A stretch of DNA of 64,000 nucleotides from Pullichristensenella excrementipullorum (GTDB taxonomy: Bacteria; Bacillota; Clostridia; Christensenellales; Aristaeellaceae), in NCBI GenBank assembly GCA_018713365.1, contig DVOU01000015.1, positions 12,208 through 76,207 on the forward strand, written 5' to 3'. The translations under genes and the position numbers were made by a program. Below, in pieces: positions 22,001 to 26,872 of this stretch; within the stretch, counting starts at the first letter, position 1; each line of letters opens with the position of its first letter. The notes beneath the pieces were generated by a model. That model made no database searches. It saw nothing but the letters and a program-made list of their open reading frames with translations, and was not told the DNA's origin.

Positions 22001-23183
22001 CGAGCAGAGCGGCGAGACGGGCACCATCCCCGCCACGGGCAGCATGCCGGTCGCGACCTTCACCAACACCCGCAACTCCGGCAGCCTGATCGTTGAGAAG
22101 GTGCTTGCGGGCAACGCGTCCAACGAGGATGACAGCTTCGAGTTCACCATCACCCTCAGCCGCACGGACGGCGTGGATGTCAACAAGACCTATCAGGCGC
22201 TGCGCAACGGCACTGAGGCCGAGACCGTCACCTTCACCGGTGGCAAGGCCACGGTCACGCTCGCCGGCGGCGAAACGCTGGAGATCCTCGACATCCTCTC
22301 CGAAACTGCCTACACGGTCGAGGAAGTGCTGCCCGAGTATTCAGATTACGACCTGATCGACGCTTCCGGCGATACGGGCATCATCCCGATCGACGAAAGC
22401 GCGCAGGCGACCTTCACCAACGAGCGCGATGTCGGCACGCTGACCCTGCGCAAGAGCGTCGAAGGCAACGCCGGTGAGACGGGCCGCTACTTCACCTTCA
22501 CGGTGTTCATGCGCGACCGCTACGGCAGGAACGTCAACGGCAGCTTCCCGATGCGCGGCGGCGCGGGCGCGAACGTCACCTTCACCGATGGCTACGCCAC
22601 CATCCGCCTCGCGGACGGCGACCAGGTCATCATCTCCGGCATCCTCGAGGGCACGTATTACACCGTCACCGAGGAGGAGGCCGACACCGACGGCTACGTC
22701 ACCACTTCCAGCAACGCCGCGGGCATCATCGCCGCGGGCGGCACCGCCCAGGTGAGCTTCACCAACACCCGCAACGTCGAGGAAGAGACGACCAGCCGCA
22801 CCGTCTACAAGGTCTGGAACGACGAAAACGACGCCGATGGCCTGCGTCCTGACACGCTGATGGTCTACCTGCTCGCCGATGGCGATTCGGTGGCCGCGGC
22901 GGAGCTGAGCGAGGCCAATGGCTGGAGCGCAGTGTTTGACGACCTGCCCGTCTACAACGCGGACGGCACGCAGATCGAGTACACCGTGGTCGAAGCCTAT
23001 ACGGCCGAGTACTACGTGCGCTACCAGTACACGGAGGCGGCCATCAACATCACCAACACGCACAATCCCGACGAGTTCACCCCGAGAGACCCGCGCGATC
23101 CTGAACTGCTTACGCTGATTATGGACAACATGGTCCCGCTGGGTGGCAACATCAACATGAACGAGGGCGATTGCTTCAACTAA
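7092..23183 (+). CDS. Giant multidomain surface adhesin (SpaA/Cna-B, SdrD-B, pilin-linkage and DUF5979-like repeats)
   Basis: A 5,363-residue secreted protein with an intact frame over 16.1 kb. Order seen: signal peptide 1-29 (ends ALAEQ); a beta-rich N-terminal region to about 515; tandem SpaA/Cna-B-like domains about 515-2450; DUF11-like conserved-repeat domains about 2460-3020; an SdrD-B-like domain about 3025-3170 (SLGDRVWIDENANGIQD); one SpaA domain; a Spy0128/FctA-like pilin-linkage domain about 3310-3446; fifteen DUF5979-like repeats about 3447-5232; a final Cna-B domain (YKVWNDENDADGLRP). Most repeats show the N-terminal Lys strand, a YTVTE Glu strand and a terminal FTN Asn that form Lys-Asn isopeptide bonds in these families. 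The C-terminus (VPLGGNINMNEGDCFN) has no LPXTG, hydrophobic helix or charged tail, so attachment is unexplained. GGGAGG precedes the ATG. Only one TCA and no TTA or CTA codon occurs in the gene. Confidence 0.9.
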   Translation: MRKIAEKWLALLMAMLMLLSSMPLTALAEQVYSEGLTITAKEAPEETDAADAGSADVAAALKAAQDAAAQNAASGGYVELYSASVQTPQPIATGEEFVYEIGYKLSPAPTYKDSTGTPQAAFSQYEDVTINIDVPEGIVLLGADGTEYRDTYTISLGDKPITGGAAQTVTVRARMVGNGTVPDATSFDKLGVDIAANVTVGGQTVEFTYALPDDSNNSTVTNEATGEWKIEKTEGTPAVSGDEVTLTWTIKIGKVADTGFTGSNSAYNTTGALNFENFSLTDNLPIITGKDNKQYAPKSSSITANGTTRDSGSAGETELTTTYYATTPLTEGGVTTETPYYTVYTVTATYDKAAFVLPYGFEEEVTYKNDVGMTYQLVGEAAETIEDSVDGEYGIPTDGGTITVYEQLQLGTNGSVVDYTPFYKTLFPDGAEFDVYAAADWDNGAPAEGAQPVTTLTVDAEAGATTATLAPGTYYVVQTSAPTGTKTPANEGTFQTAIVTSGGNVTLTFTNLVKNKGILEIDKVNASGAALPGAAFTLTASDGETTYPLSLDANGHGVIVLPEGTYTLSETTVPAGYVQMEDVKITIAEGQTNSTYTGDNALVNYSNKGSLTITKKLTDGEYEGAAGADPSGKVSKDFTFNIYRSTTTPVSTEGDPYMKATIPAGQNAVTVSDLDVVNENGDLYYYTVVEVADDDARFVYDDTQIAFNFKGEGDGVYTTTASATFTNVLLSKLSFKKEEKTLSGNRPMDGVTFDVRSGSADGTVVAEVTTGTDGIATTEPLPIRDANGELINYYIVETNVSDDYTTVYPADGNAEDNAWGPINLSFTETTSKTNTPIVNERHETGLTIKKTDQSGNAIANATFTVQDEDDQYAVVSDGAVTWQDEEATLTTNASGQIALSGIPNGTYTVTEVSVPEPYLSTGSVTGADEGSASTEGALSGSVMLDTLEQKTITFKNDKKPVLTFTKNVAGNVSGDFTFELYAADAAGTAPTDNKIGETITVEDGKSASVTVDAAGAYFLKEVSWPAGVIAPTLIHTQPSTGVYVDDTGVYYGPYTLNNNNTSTQTITNTPNSGSLTINKLDAKTDAKLTGATFTVSVDTTGWSEELIGLLPNGFAKVGETATYAMTTGATNANGQVDVRSLPIYNGDALIEYTVTEATAPENYLIDDEPQTATLALNGTAYTASLTFNDPPMAKVVVTKTWYSQWEQDSHNKVDYALAGAKIAIFEEVDGKLVQVGETQETAADGTTTFEGLDGTKTYYVFELSNPLGLEAADRELAGSVETLEALSASEALTAYYGETLSLNGETDNQAEAALVNVETYVQLTLNKWYQPEENVGTAENPVWEDDKDEEPKTLDRAKFHLYYCTLEKYEAANRDIQTLVGSKAGMEAYLYSDYVYESGISNGAGPGAVVTGALPGGYVYWFNEFEAPAGFVTPEWPYGISVAFVPDEAQGNEVSYMENRKPSTSMENDPVHGPGTIRYLQVMVDKIARPEEGDVIDLPNTTFELWLTDSTYTERKVRVAKFTTGVDLPETDEYMPGRGVSESIQMHKLYDEYPEYVTFHKGEMINGVQHGEYDAYFVLVETEWPANTTPQSYTYPLHILTNSGNDADNTLATLDNTYTKDRGNPIVNTLAQNVTVAFKKVGYSADDPNTTWPLSGAEITIYSDAACTMEVASGTTGADGLVYFTLLPTTTYYWKETIVPNGYEAVEVTDHSFTTPDYSNALKGGEDESTEVKPLVTVENVKYRTLQLAKVDENNKQVVATLTIKGTSDSGVTVNETVDTKTEGYAEVELPAGTYTVAETKLEGRDLSTAEKAYFALINDNTTVTFDEDDAVETLTFKNPGRGKLTLTKQDDTEEPMEGVQFQLHFKAFANASDLSATTAPAANTVNGDVKTETGVTVSQQQLTTDDEGEIYLENLVPGWYKLTELEGDNNENHVLADPVVIKVTASNFGTALGNASATVTNTRKGYLNVEKAWEGGFADSFNASAQKVTFEVYSDETCKTEVASFTVTGTGAATPVALKPGTYYVKETTSGAWYTNYDVTYTIDVSGREDTSAWLPENGGAVEVVIDANDDANNPVMVSFTNVGYFADLTFDKVDDSEPAQPVEGATFALYYGEGDAAKFYNKNGTWGAQSSATSYASNAEGKVTIADIKLPCAVVTASADMSGTFYIKELTTPDAYTAPETDKEVTLAPGSDVTLTGEDAIVNEKGVVITLTKYNKPYAVTEGREPLDGAGFTLYHMSASGSVKETFPAQTTKNGQVQFVNLPQLKDGEYYAIQETVTPDGYLQDSLELYTVANGTYTQITAENGYFRVATDKDVTLAAYNTPLGKIAILKYDYINTDEKPVGATFTATNDEDSTIFYNGTLRLADGSDEQTLAGGYTLTGDHYVKGDVSYTIAYLTGVAPGTYTVEENTKPTGYLYTPDSEPGDPWHTTQTVKVENDGSTAVVVFANLPDPEDFTVNIDKSAEYLGEGDLLGEEYQTVKFTLSNFTSGTELPLETAVLKDDTFSFTDEDGNTVEGVEWYVESVTIGAAHYEDTAYAESPSTETIQATLKVKGADGTWSEHGSYALDSAKTIPFDANACQGIEITYGNADGQLDAGFTAGDVILTVKARQPVDSEATIPVAKIGNTASISMTYDFGTIGAEEDGATKTKSDSASASVEVDEAPALPKASITKSAAVETLTGEPVFGENVSVGERLRYTITLTGESDEMMEDPILADALPAGLAVVEDGITAVASNPANLTVGEVRQSGQNITVTTSGHLAKGETLTLTILADVLPTALLDAATLTNTAYAFNGITVPKSVDNVHGSSFTDEAGVLPSVEVPEAFQGAIGEGSGKAISAEVSNNVSSASGTTINKMVRVDGSNWVANEGLLVAEKGGNIYYQVTVSNNGGTKTNLRILDVLPYAGDDNGSYWGPTLTGEVETNHGTVYYSTQSLDEVADTLDNAVGEDGKVTGDWTKNASGAKSFLVVINELRADETVTITYTTKAPANPADSAYYQLAINTAYCTYDFGPSILSSADTKVTIMPDKVSLGDRVWIDENANGIQDETETKVPGGTTTFMLVPSMEGEEGNVLYAQADEEGYYSFSNLNPAAPQRGTARYFPGSGDVDYTSLMGNARATYQLEVDVPAGYRITTPSKTTVEERKGNDSDFALTGETIKFYIPAGGMDDTYDVGLIRERNLTITKEGINGLKVEGAQFEIYGPYDVTPTAITEDKLVGTITTGANGVATFTSTDDTYLNAYAFYVVVETSTPENYDAANLTATGTSVVSNPKPTVTGEGIKDGNYFVLAPFKGEGMEGAASDEVSVINTYEATGELVIKGTKVLTGETLNAGDYSFTITSADDKDFEDETVKNDADGNIAFSTIRYTYADVQYLESDEAAEHDHAYHYTVTEVDGEKDGIVYDTTPREITVTLSDNDGDGKITVTVEVGEETSTSATGTAQLLFTNAAEGQLSVTKTVESNVEGDGNKPFTFTVELSNVDAAVDGAYKTTITEAGETTSGADLTVAGGKGTFTLKHGQTITIGGIPNGTGYTVTEADVKADGFTTTSENASGSIATGATAAATFTNTHKVGGLTVEKTIDGNGKDEGKDFTFTVTLEHDTLPLNNNYGVQFENVTLAEGETGYKATATFTLKGGERKILTGIPAGTKYTVTEQDYTAEGYVTDIPTNAEDTITENGNPTVTFKNTRNVGGLTVSKTVDGNDFDENKAFDITVTLTAPANVNLVGSYTGAQSGSIIVAATSTGASWTKTFSLKHGESINFTGLPEKTTYVVFEADYAAEGYVKNVSGTEEGSIKAETTAAVAYTNIRDTGDLVITKVVSGTGGEEDREFDFTLTLTKNEDGANVDGTYDTTLTTTTEDGTTTEDGTLTVSGGTADFKLKHGQTITIKGLPDGTGYEVTETVPTADGYTVAKTGEEGDIDKDTPAAATFTNTRKVGGLTVTKKTEGSGLEEGYPNTHETYKITVDFTAPTNVTLTGTWTQGEKSGDVAATQNFELASDESVVFTGLPAGTTYTISETDYTSDGYEAAVFSSKTGTIPGEEGANSVTATVTNERNTGSLSVEKIVKGTGAQTEKVFTFTLQLTNTGVTLEGTYPADIGGTATTVSVDASGKATLTLKGGETITINGIPDGTAYEVTEAYYTAEGYTVAKTGEKGTIADGQTAEATFTNTRNVGGLTVTKKTAGNGLEEPGVQDAFDITITLAPKPGVDLVGTVNGVALPADGAVTEGVWSKTFTLASDESVTFTGLPEGTAYTVSEEDYTAQGFITTITPQTGTIEVEDGATEAPTVEVTVTNTRNVGGLTIAKIVTGSGSSASDTFTFRLELENDTVNVDGEYTMTYSDVEQPVLLTVTGGEAEITLHGGQTALIEGIPVNTDYTVTELTVAEADAETGEADENGYVLTTDNGLTGTITSTEAAYQASFTNDRKVGDLTVTKAVEGNGEDAPNALDAFKITVTFTAPNGVTLTGEVNGAPVQASNTIALKDGESVKFTGLPEGTTYGVTEADYAANGYEVTYDDYASGDIVARETASAGIATIVTNTMNVGDLSIAKTVTGSGAETEREFEFTLTLTNETGVKVDNTYETSEGELTVTGGKATFTLKDGEMLTIYGIPEGTDYTVAEEDYSANGYATTSTGEDGEIIADQTAQAEFTNHRDVGSLKITKEVEGNGEDAPNALTEFDITVTLTAPTGVELVGEWKQGEKSGKVASSNTFTLTDGESVELTGLPTGTSYTITEADYAANGYITDIDTSSGEITDGALRATVTNTMNVGDLSVLKTVTGSGAETDREFEFTLTLTNNAGVKVDNTYETSEGELTVTGGKATFTLKGGESLSIYGIPEGTDYTVTEKDPAEHGYLITSTSGEEGTIGTGMSSATFTNTRDIGELSIEKKVEGAIGETDKPFEFELTLTPSGNGIGVDGAYDATLYTAGQESNTTVTVANGKATFTLTHDQRLVIHEIPATASYIVRETSYALEGYQTEQSGETGTIPATGSMPVATFTNTRNSGSLIVEKVLAGNASNEDDSFEFTITLSRTDGVDVNKTYQALRNGTEAETVTFTGGKATVTLAGGETLEILDILSETAYTVEEVLPEYSDYDLIDASGDTGIIPIDESAQATFTNERDVGTLTLRKSVEGNAGETGRYFTFTVFMRDRYGRNVNGSFPMRGGAGANVTFTDGYATIRLADGDQVIISGILEGTYYTVTEEEADTDGYVTTSSNAAGIIAAGGTAQVSFTNTRNVEEETTSRTVYKVWNDENDADGLRPDTLMVYLLADGDSVAAAELSEANGWSAVFDDLPVYNADGTQIEYTVVEAYTAEYYVRYQYTEAAINITNTHNPDEFTPRDPRDPELLTLIMDNMVPLGGNINMNEGDCFN
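17430..22788 (+). repeat. Fifteen tandem DUF5979-like repeat domains within the giant adhesin gene
   Basis: Fifteen units of about 105-125 codons, each opening with a (V/T)G(G/D/S)L(T/S)(V/I)xK motif and closing with ATFTN(T/E)R. From the third to the twelfth unit two subtypes alternate: one with 'DITVTLTAP' and a GLPxGTxY strand, the other with 'FEFTLTLTN' and a GIPxGTxY strand. This implies expansion by two-domain steps. Confidence 0.8.
20352..21707 (+). repeat. Recent two-domain direct duplication (about 0.68 kb units)
   Basis: The pair 20352-21032 is followed directly by 21033-21707. The second domain of each (from 20697 and from 21372, 675 bp apart) is almost identical in DNA, including synonymous positions, across about 230 bp; the first domains share VEGNGEDAPNAL and flanking codons. 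The similarity of silent sites points to a young tandem duplication or gene conversion. Confidence 0.75.
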
Positions 23184-23194
23184 GCAGCGCCAGT

Positions 23195-23229
23195 GCGGCG
23201 GCATGGAGGACCTCCTCCATGCCCGCCGC
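23195..23229 (+). terminator. Long hairpin after the giant adhesin gene
   Basis: A 16-bp arm at 23195-23210 pairs with 23213-23229 with a single bulged base and a 2-base turn. Only a weak T stretch follows (GAATTTT at 23234-23240), so it may terminate partially or protect the 3' end. The next gene starts at 23259. Confidence 0.5.
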
Positions 23230-23258
23230 CGTAGAATTTTGAGATCGGAGGAGACCCT

Positions 23259-25373
23259 ATGCGCAAGCTGATGGCTTTGCTTCTGGCTCTGGTGCTGCTT
23301 TGTACGTCCGCCGGCTTTGCCGAGGCCCTGAATGACGCCCCCGCTACCGCCGACGTACCCGCCACTGCCGATGCCTCTACCGGCGCGGAGGGCGCAGAAG
23401 CGCTCGAAGAGCCCGTCGTCCTCACCCCGGCGGAGATCGCTCTGGCCGGCCGCCCGGTGAGCGAAGAGCCGACCCACATCACCGTTGGCAACACCACCAA
23501 GGTCAGCGGCGACTTCTTCACCAGCATGTGGAGCAACAATACCAGCGACATCGACGTGCGCACCATGATCCACGGCTACAGCCCCGTGGTTTGGGATTCG
23601 CAGGTCGAATTTGTGCTGGATCACATGGTCGTCGATACCGTCGAAGGCACGGCGGACGGCGCCAACACCGTCTACACCATCACCCTGCAGCAGGATCTGG
23701 TCTATTCCGACGGCGAAACGCCCATCACCGCGGCGGACTACGTGTTCTCCTACCTGCTGTGCGCCTCGGACGAGGTGGCACAACTGGGCGCGCAGACCCG
23801 CCAGTATGAGCATATCGTCGGCTACGAGGAATACGCCAGCGGCGAAAGCGACGTCTTTACCGGCGTGCGCCTGCTGGATACTTACACCTACAGCATCACC
23901 GTCAAGGGTTCTTACGAGCCGTTCTTCTACAACTACGCCTACCTGCGCACCAATCCCTATCCCATCTCCGTGATCGCCCCCTACTGCGAGGTGGCCGACG
24001 ATGGCAATGGCGCCTACCTGCGCAGCATGGACCCCGAGGCCGAGGAAGTCCCCTTCACCGTCGAAGTGCTTACCGAGACCATCTTCGATGCGGAGACCGG
24101 CTACATGTCCCACCCATCGCTGACCAGCGGCCCCTACACGCTCACCGCCTACGACGAGGAGTCCGGCCAGGTGGACTTCGCCATCAACCCCTACTACAAG
24201 GGCAACTATGAGGGCGTTGTCCCCGTCATCGACACCATCACCCTCGTCCCCGTGCTGCCGGAGACGATGATCGACCAGCTTGCCAGCGGCGAGATCGACC
24301 TGCTCAACAAGTGCGTGGACAGCGACGTCATCCTCGGCGGCATGGCCCTTGCCAATCAGGGCATCACCAACCGCAACTACGCCCGCCTCGGCTACGGCTT
24401 CTGCGCCTTCGCCTGCGAAATGGGCGCCACGCAGTTTGAAAAGGTGCGTCAGGCCATCGCCTACAGCTTCGATCAGGATGCCTTCATCATGGAACACCTC
24501 GGCTCCTTCGCCATCGCCGTGTACAGCTACTACGGCGTCGGCCAGTGGATGACGCTGGCGGCCATGGGCGCGCTGCTGCCCGGCGGCGCGGAGGGCGAGG
24601 AAGCCCTTCTCTGGGACGAGATCAACCTCGATGAACTCAACCACTACGATCCCGACCCCGAGGCGGCGCTGGCCCTGCTCATCGAGGACGGCTGGACGCT
24701 CAACGAGAATGGCGAACCCTTCGACCCCGAGGTGGACACCGTCCGCTATAAGGACGTCGATGGCGAACTGATGTCCCTCACCATCCGCTTTGCCAAGGTG
24801 GAGGGCAACGAGGGCGCGGATCTGGTCGTCGAGCAGCTCTCCGAAACCCTTCCGGCGCTGGGCTTTGAGTTCATCGTCGAAGAAGTGTCCTTCAGCGATA
24901 TGCTCTCGGACTACTACCGCGAAGATGGCGAGCGCCAGTACAACATGAACTTCATGGCCACCAACTTCTCCAACGCCTTTGACCCCTACTACACCTTCAT
25001 CACCGATCCCTCGGTGCAGGGCGCGACCAACACCAGCGGCATCGCCGATGAGAAACTGATGGAGCTGGCATGGGAGATGCGCATTACCTATCCCGGACAG
25101 TACCTCACCTATGAGGAGAACTGGCTGGCCTTCGTCGAGCGCTTCAACGAGCTTCTGCCCACCATGCCCATCTACTCCAACATCTACTTCGATTTCTTCA
25201 CCGACTGGCTGCAAAACTACGAGCCGGCCACCTATTACAGCTGGCCAGTGGCCATCCTCTACGCCTACTACGCCGAGCCCGAAGAGCCCGTAGAGGAAGC
25301 GCCCCTGCCTGGCACGGAGGAGATCATCGAGGAAGCCCCCGCGGGCGACGATGAAATCATCATTATTGATTGA
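23259..25373 (+). CDS. Family 5 (oligopeptide-type) extracellular solute-binding protein
   Basis: A 704-residue exported protein resembling OppA/DppA-type SBP_bac_5 domains: 'YTITLQQDLVYSDGETPITAADYVFSY' strands near 130-160, 'LTSGPYTL' near 290, 'KVRQAIAYSFDQDAF' near 395 and a C-terminal lobe. The signal peptide ends GFAEA; its only Cys (residue 15) lies in LVLLC, which is not a lipobox, so the protein seems not to be a lipoprotein. After the fold comes an acidic tail of about 30 residues (EEPVEE... DDEIIIID). An Ala/Thr/Glu-rich linker precedes the binding domain. GGAGGAG precedes the ATG. No permease or ATPase genes adjoin it, so its transporter, if any, is elsewhere. Ligand unknown. Confidence 0.85.
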   Translation: MRKLMALLLALVLLCTSAGFAEALNDAPATADVPATADASTGAEGAEALEEPVVLTPAEIALAGRPVSEEPTHITVGNTTKVSGDFFTSMWSNNTSDIDVRTMIHGYSPVVWDSQVEFVLDHMVVDTVEGTADGANTVYTITLQQDLVYSDGETPITAADYVFSYLLCASDEVAQLGAQTRQYEHIVGYEEYASGESDVFTGVRLLDTYTYSITVKGSYEPFFYNYAYLRTNPYPISVIAPYCEVADDGNGAYLRSMDPEAEEVPFTVEVLTETIFDAETGYMSHPSLTSGPYTLTAYDEESGQVDFAINPYYKGNYEGVVPVIDTITLVPVLPETMIDQLASGEIDLLNKCVDSDVILGGMALANQGITNRNYARLGYGFCAFACEMGATQFEKVRQAIAYSFDQDAFIMEHLGSFAIAVYSYYGVGQWMTLAAMGALLPGGAEGEEALLWDEINLDELNHYDPDPEAALALLIEDGWTLNENGEPFDPEVDTVRYKDVDGELMSLTIRFAKVEGNEGADLVVEQLSETLPALGFEFIVEEVSFSDMLSDYYREDGERQYNMNFMATNFSNAFDPYYTFITDPSVQGATNTSGIADEKLMELAWEMRITYPGQYLTYEENWLAFVERFNELLPTMPIYSNIYFDFFTDWLQNYEPATYYSWPVAILYAYYAEPEEPVEEAPLPGTEEIIEEAPAGDDEIIIID

Positions 25374-25388
25374 CCGTCGCAGCACAAC

Positions 25389-25425
25389 GCCGCTCAACCC
25401 ACGGTTGAGCGGCGCCTTCTCTTTT
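25389..25425 (+). terminator. Rho-independent terminator after the solute-binding protein gene
   Basis: Perfect 11-bp stem GCCGCTCAACC/GGTTGAGCGGC (25389-25399 and 25403-25413) with a 3-base loop, followed by a T-rich tract ending at 25425. A second weaker GC stem (around 25433-25455) with a T7 run follows. Confidence 0.85.
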
Positions 25426-25440
25426 GCAACGAGCGCGCCA

Positions 25441-25469
25441 TTTACGGCGCGCCGCTTTTTTGTTAGAAT
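25441..25469 (+). promoter_or_regulatory. Promoter of the XRE regulator gene
   Basis: TTTACG at 25441-25446 and TAGAAT at 25464-25469 with a 17-bp spacer, about 55 bases before the start codon. Confidence 0.5.
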
Positions 25470-25524
25470 AGGAACTGTAAAACAGCGCGCGCGTTTTGCG
25501 AGATACCGTCAAGGAGGGAAACGT

Positions 25525-26586
25525 ATGACTCTTGGAGAAACCATCCTTTCGCGCCGCAAGGCGCTTGCGCTCACGCAGGAACAGGTGGCCGAGCGCCTTG
25601 GCGTCACGCCGCAGGCCGTCTACAAGTGGGAAAAGGGCCTCGCCTGCCCGGATGTGCAGCTGCTCTCGCCGCTGGCGCGCCTGCTGGAAACCGACCTCAA
25701 TACGCTCTTTGCCTACGATACCGAGCCGGACAAAGTGGAACTTTCCGCCATCATCGAGCGCGTCAGCCGCCTCGCCCTGCAAAAGGACGGCCTGCAAGCC
25801 GCCTTCGAGGAGGCGCGCGCGGCGCTGCGCAAATACCCCGCCAGCGCCCAACTGCGCCTTTCGCTGGCCATCGTGCTGGAGGGCGCGCTCACCGCGCAGG
25901 GCGGCGGCGACGCGGAAGCGCAGCGTGAAGTGGAGGAGATGTACCGCTTCGCCGCCAAATCGGAGGACGCCCGCGTGCGCGACGCCGCCCGCGGCATCCG
26001 CGTCCGCCGCCTCATCCACAAGGGACAGCTCGACGAGGCCGAGGCCCTGCTCGACGCCCTGCCCGACCCGCCGGCGCAGAAGTGGCACTACCGCGCCCAG
26101 CTGCTCAAGGCGCGCGGCGAGACGGACGCGGCGGCGGCGCTGGTGGAGGAGCGCGTCTTTTGCGAATCCTCCGGCCTGTGTACGGCGCTGGCCATGCTGC
26201 TGGACATGGCTTTGGAGCAGGAGGACTTCCACTGGGCGGACGCGCTCGCCAAAACGCTTGAACAGACCGCGCGGACCTTCGGCCTCTGGCAAGGCTCGGC
26301 CGCCAGCGCGCAGCTGGAGATCGCCGTCAAGCGCCGCGACGCGGACAAAGCCATGGCCGCGCTCGAGACCATCGCCAAGGCCGTGCAAGGCCCGTGGACG
26401 CCGGGCAAACATCCCCTCTACCGCCACGTCCACTTCAAGGAAAACGGCAGCGAATGGCTGAAAAAGATGCCCGAGGCCCTGCGCACGAGCGTGTGGTCGG
26501 ACGAACACTACGCCTTCCTGCGCGAGGACCCGCGCCGCGCCCAGCGCCTGCGCGAACTGTTTGGCGCGCCGGACGGACAGGCATGA
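25525..26586 (+). CDS. XRE-family regulator with TPR-like helical tail
   Basis: A 353-residue DNA-binding protein. Residues 1-62 form a lambda-repressor-type helix-turn-helix (RRKALALTQEQVAERLGV, recognition helix VTPQAVYKWEKG). The remaining 270 residues are predicted all-helical with repeated Ala/Leu-rich hairpins resembling tetratricopeptide repeats ('GQLDEAEALLDALP', 'ARGETDAAAALVEE'). This architecture is shared with peptide-sensing RRNPP regulators, but also with many plain XRE proteins; no signalling-peptide gene is visible. AAGGAGGG precedes the ATG at 25525; upstream in-frame codons run into the terminator region and are rejected. It is transcribed alone. Confidence 0.78.
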   Translation: MTLGETILSRRKALALTQEQVAERLGVTPQAVYKWEKGLACPDVQLLSPLARLLETDLNTLFAYDTEPDKVELSAIIERVSRLALQKDGLQAAFEEARAALRKYPASAQLRLSLAIVLEGALTAQGGGDAEAQREVEEMYRFAAKSEDARVRDAARGIRVRRLIHKGQLDEAEALLDALPDPPAQKWHYRAQLLKARGETDAAAALVEERVFCESSGLCTALAMLLDMALEQEDFHWADALAKTLEQTARTFGLWQGSAASAQLEIAVKRRDADKAMAALETIAKAVQGPWTPGKHPLYRHVHFKENGSEWLKKMPEALRTSVWSDEHYAFLREDPRRAQRLRELFGAPDGQA

Positions 26587-26872
26587 CGCCCAAGCGGGCG
26601 GCCCCGCCCGGAGCCGCCCCGGAGTGCTGACAAAGCCCACGACCGCCCAAACTGCCCCGATAAAAAGAAACGGGAAGCGATTTTCGCTTCCGGCGGCGAA
26701 AAGGCTCCCTGATTTGCGCTCTTTCCCAACGCGCTGACCATCCGTTGACCTTGCCAACATCCTGCGCGGGTAGCCCCGTTTGGAGCCGCCCGCGCCGCTT
26801 TACTTTTTCCCCATCCTGCGGTACAATGTTGAGCGTATCCACAGATATACGCACGCGAAGGGAGGCGTCGGC
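26587..26872 (+). other. Intergenic region with a minus-facing hairpin and the promoter of the next gene
   Basis: No credible gene is seen. A hairpin GGAAGCG/CGCTTCC (26673-26679 and 26685-26691) is flanked on its left by an A-rich run, so it has terminator form only for a minus-strand transcript, though no minus-strand gene ends here. A sigma-A promoter lies at 26799-26827. Confidence 0.5.
26799..26827 (+). promoter_or_regulatory. Promoter of the glycerophosphodiesterase gene
   Basis: TTTACT at 26799-26804 and TACAAT at 26822-26827 with a 17-bp spacer, about 45 bases before the ATG at 26873. Confidence 0.6.

Noticed and set aside
17430..22788. The tandem repeats as a possible CRISPR array or satellite.
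   Set aside because: Units are about 340 bp, in frame, and encode a protein domain; no short direct repeats with unique spacers and no cas genes are seen.
22341..25397. A 1,018-codon minus-strand open frame across the end of the adhesin gene and the solute-binding protein gene.
   Set aside because: Same codon-register effect; it crosses an intergenic hairpin and has no recognisable start signals or domains.
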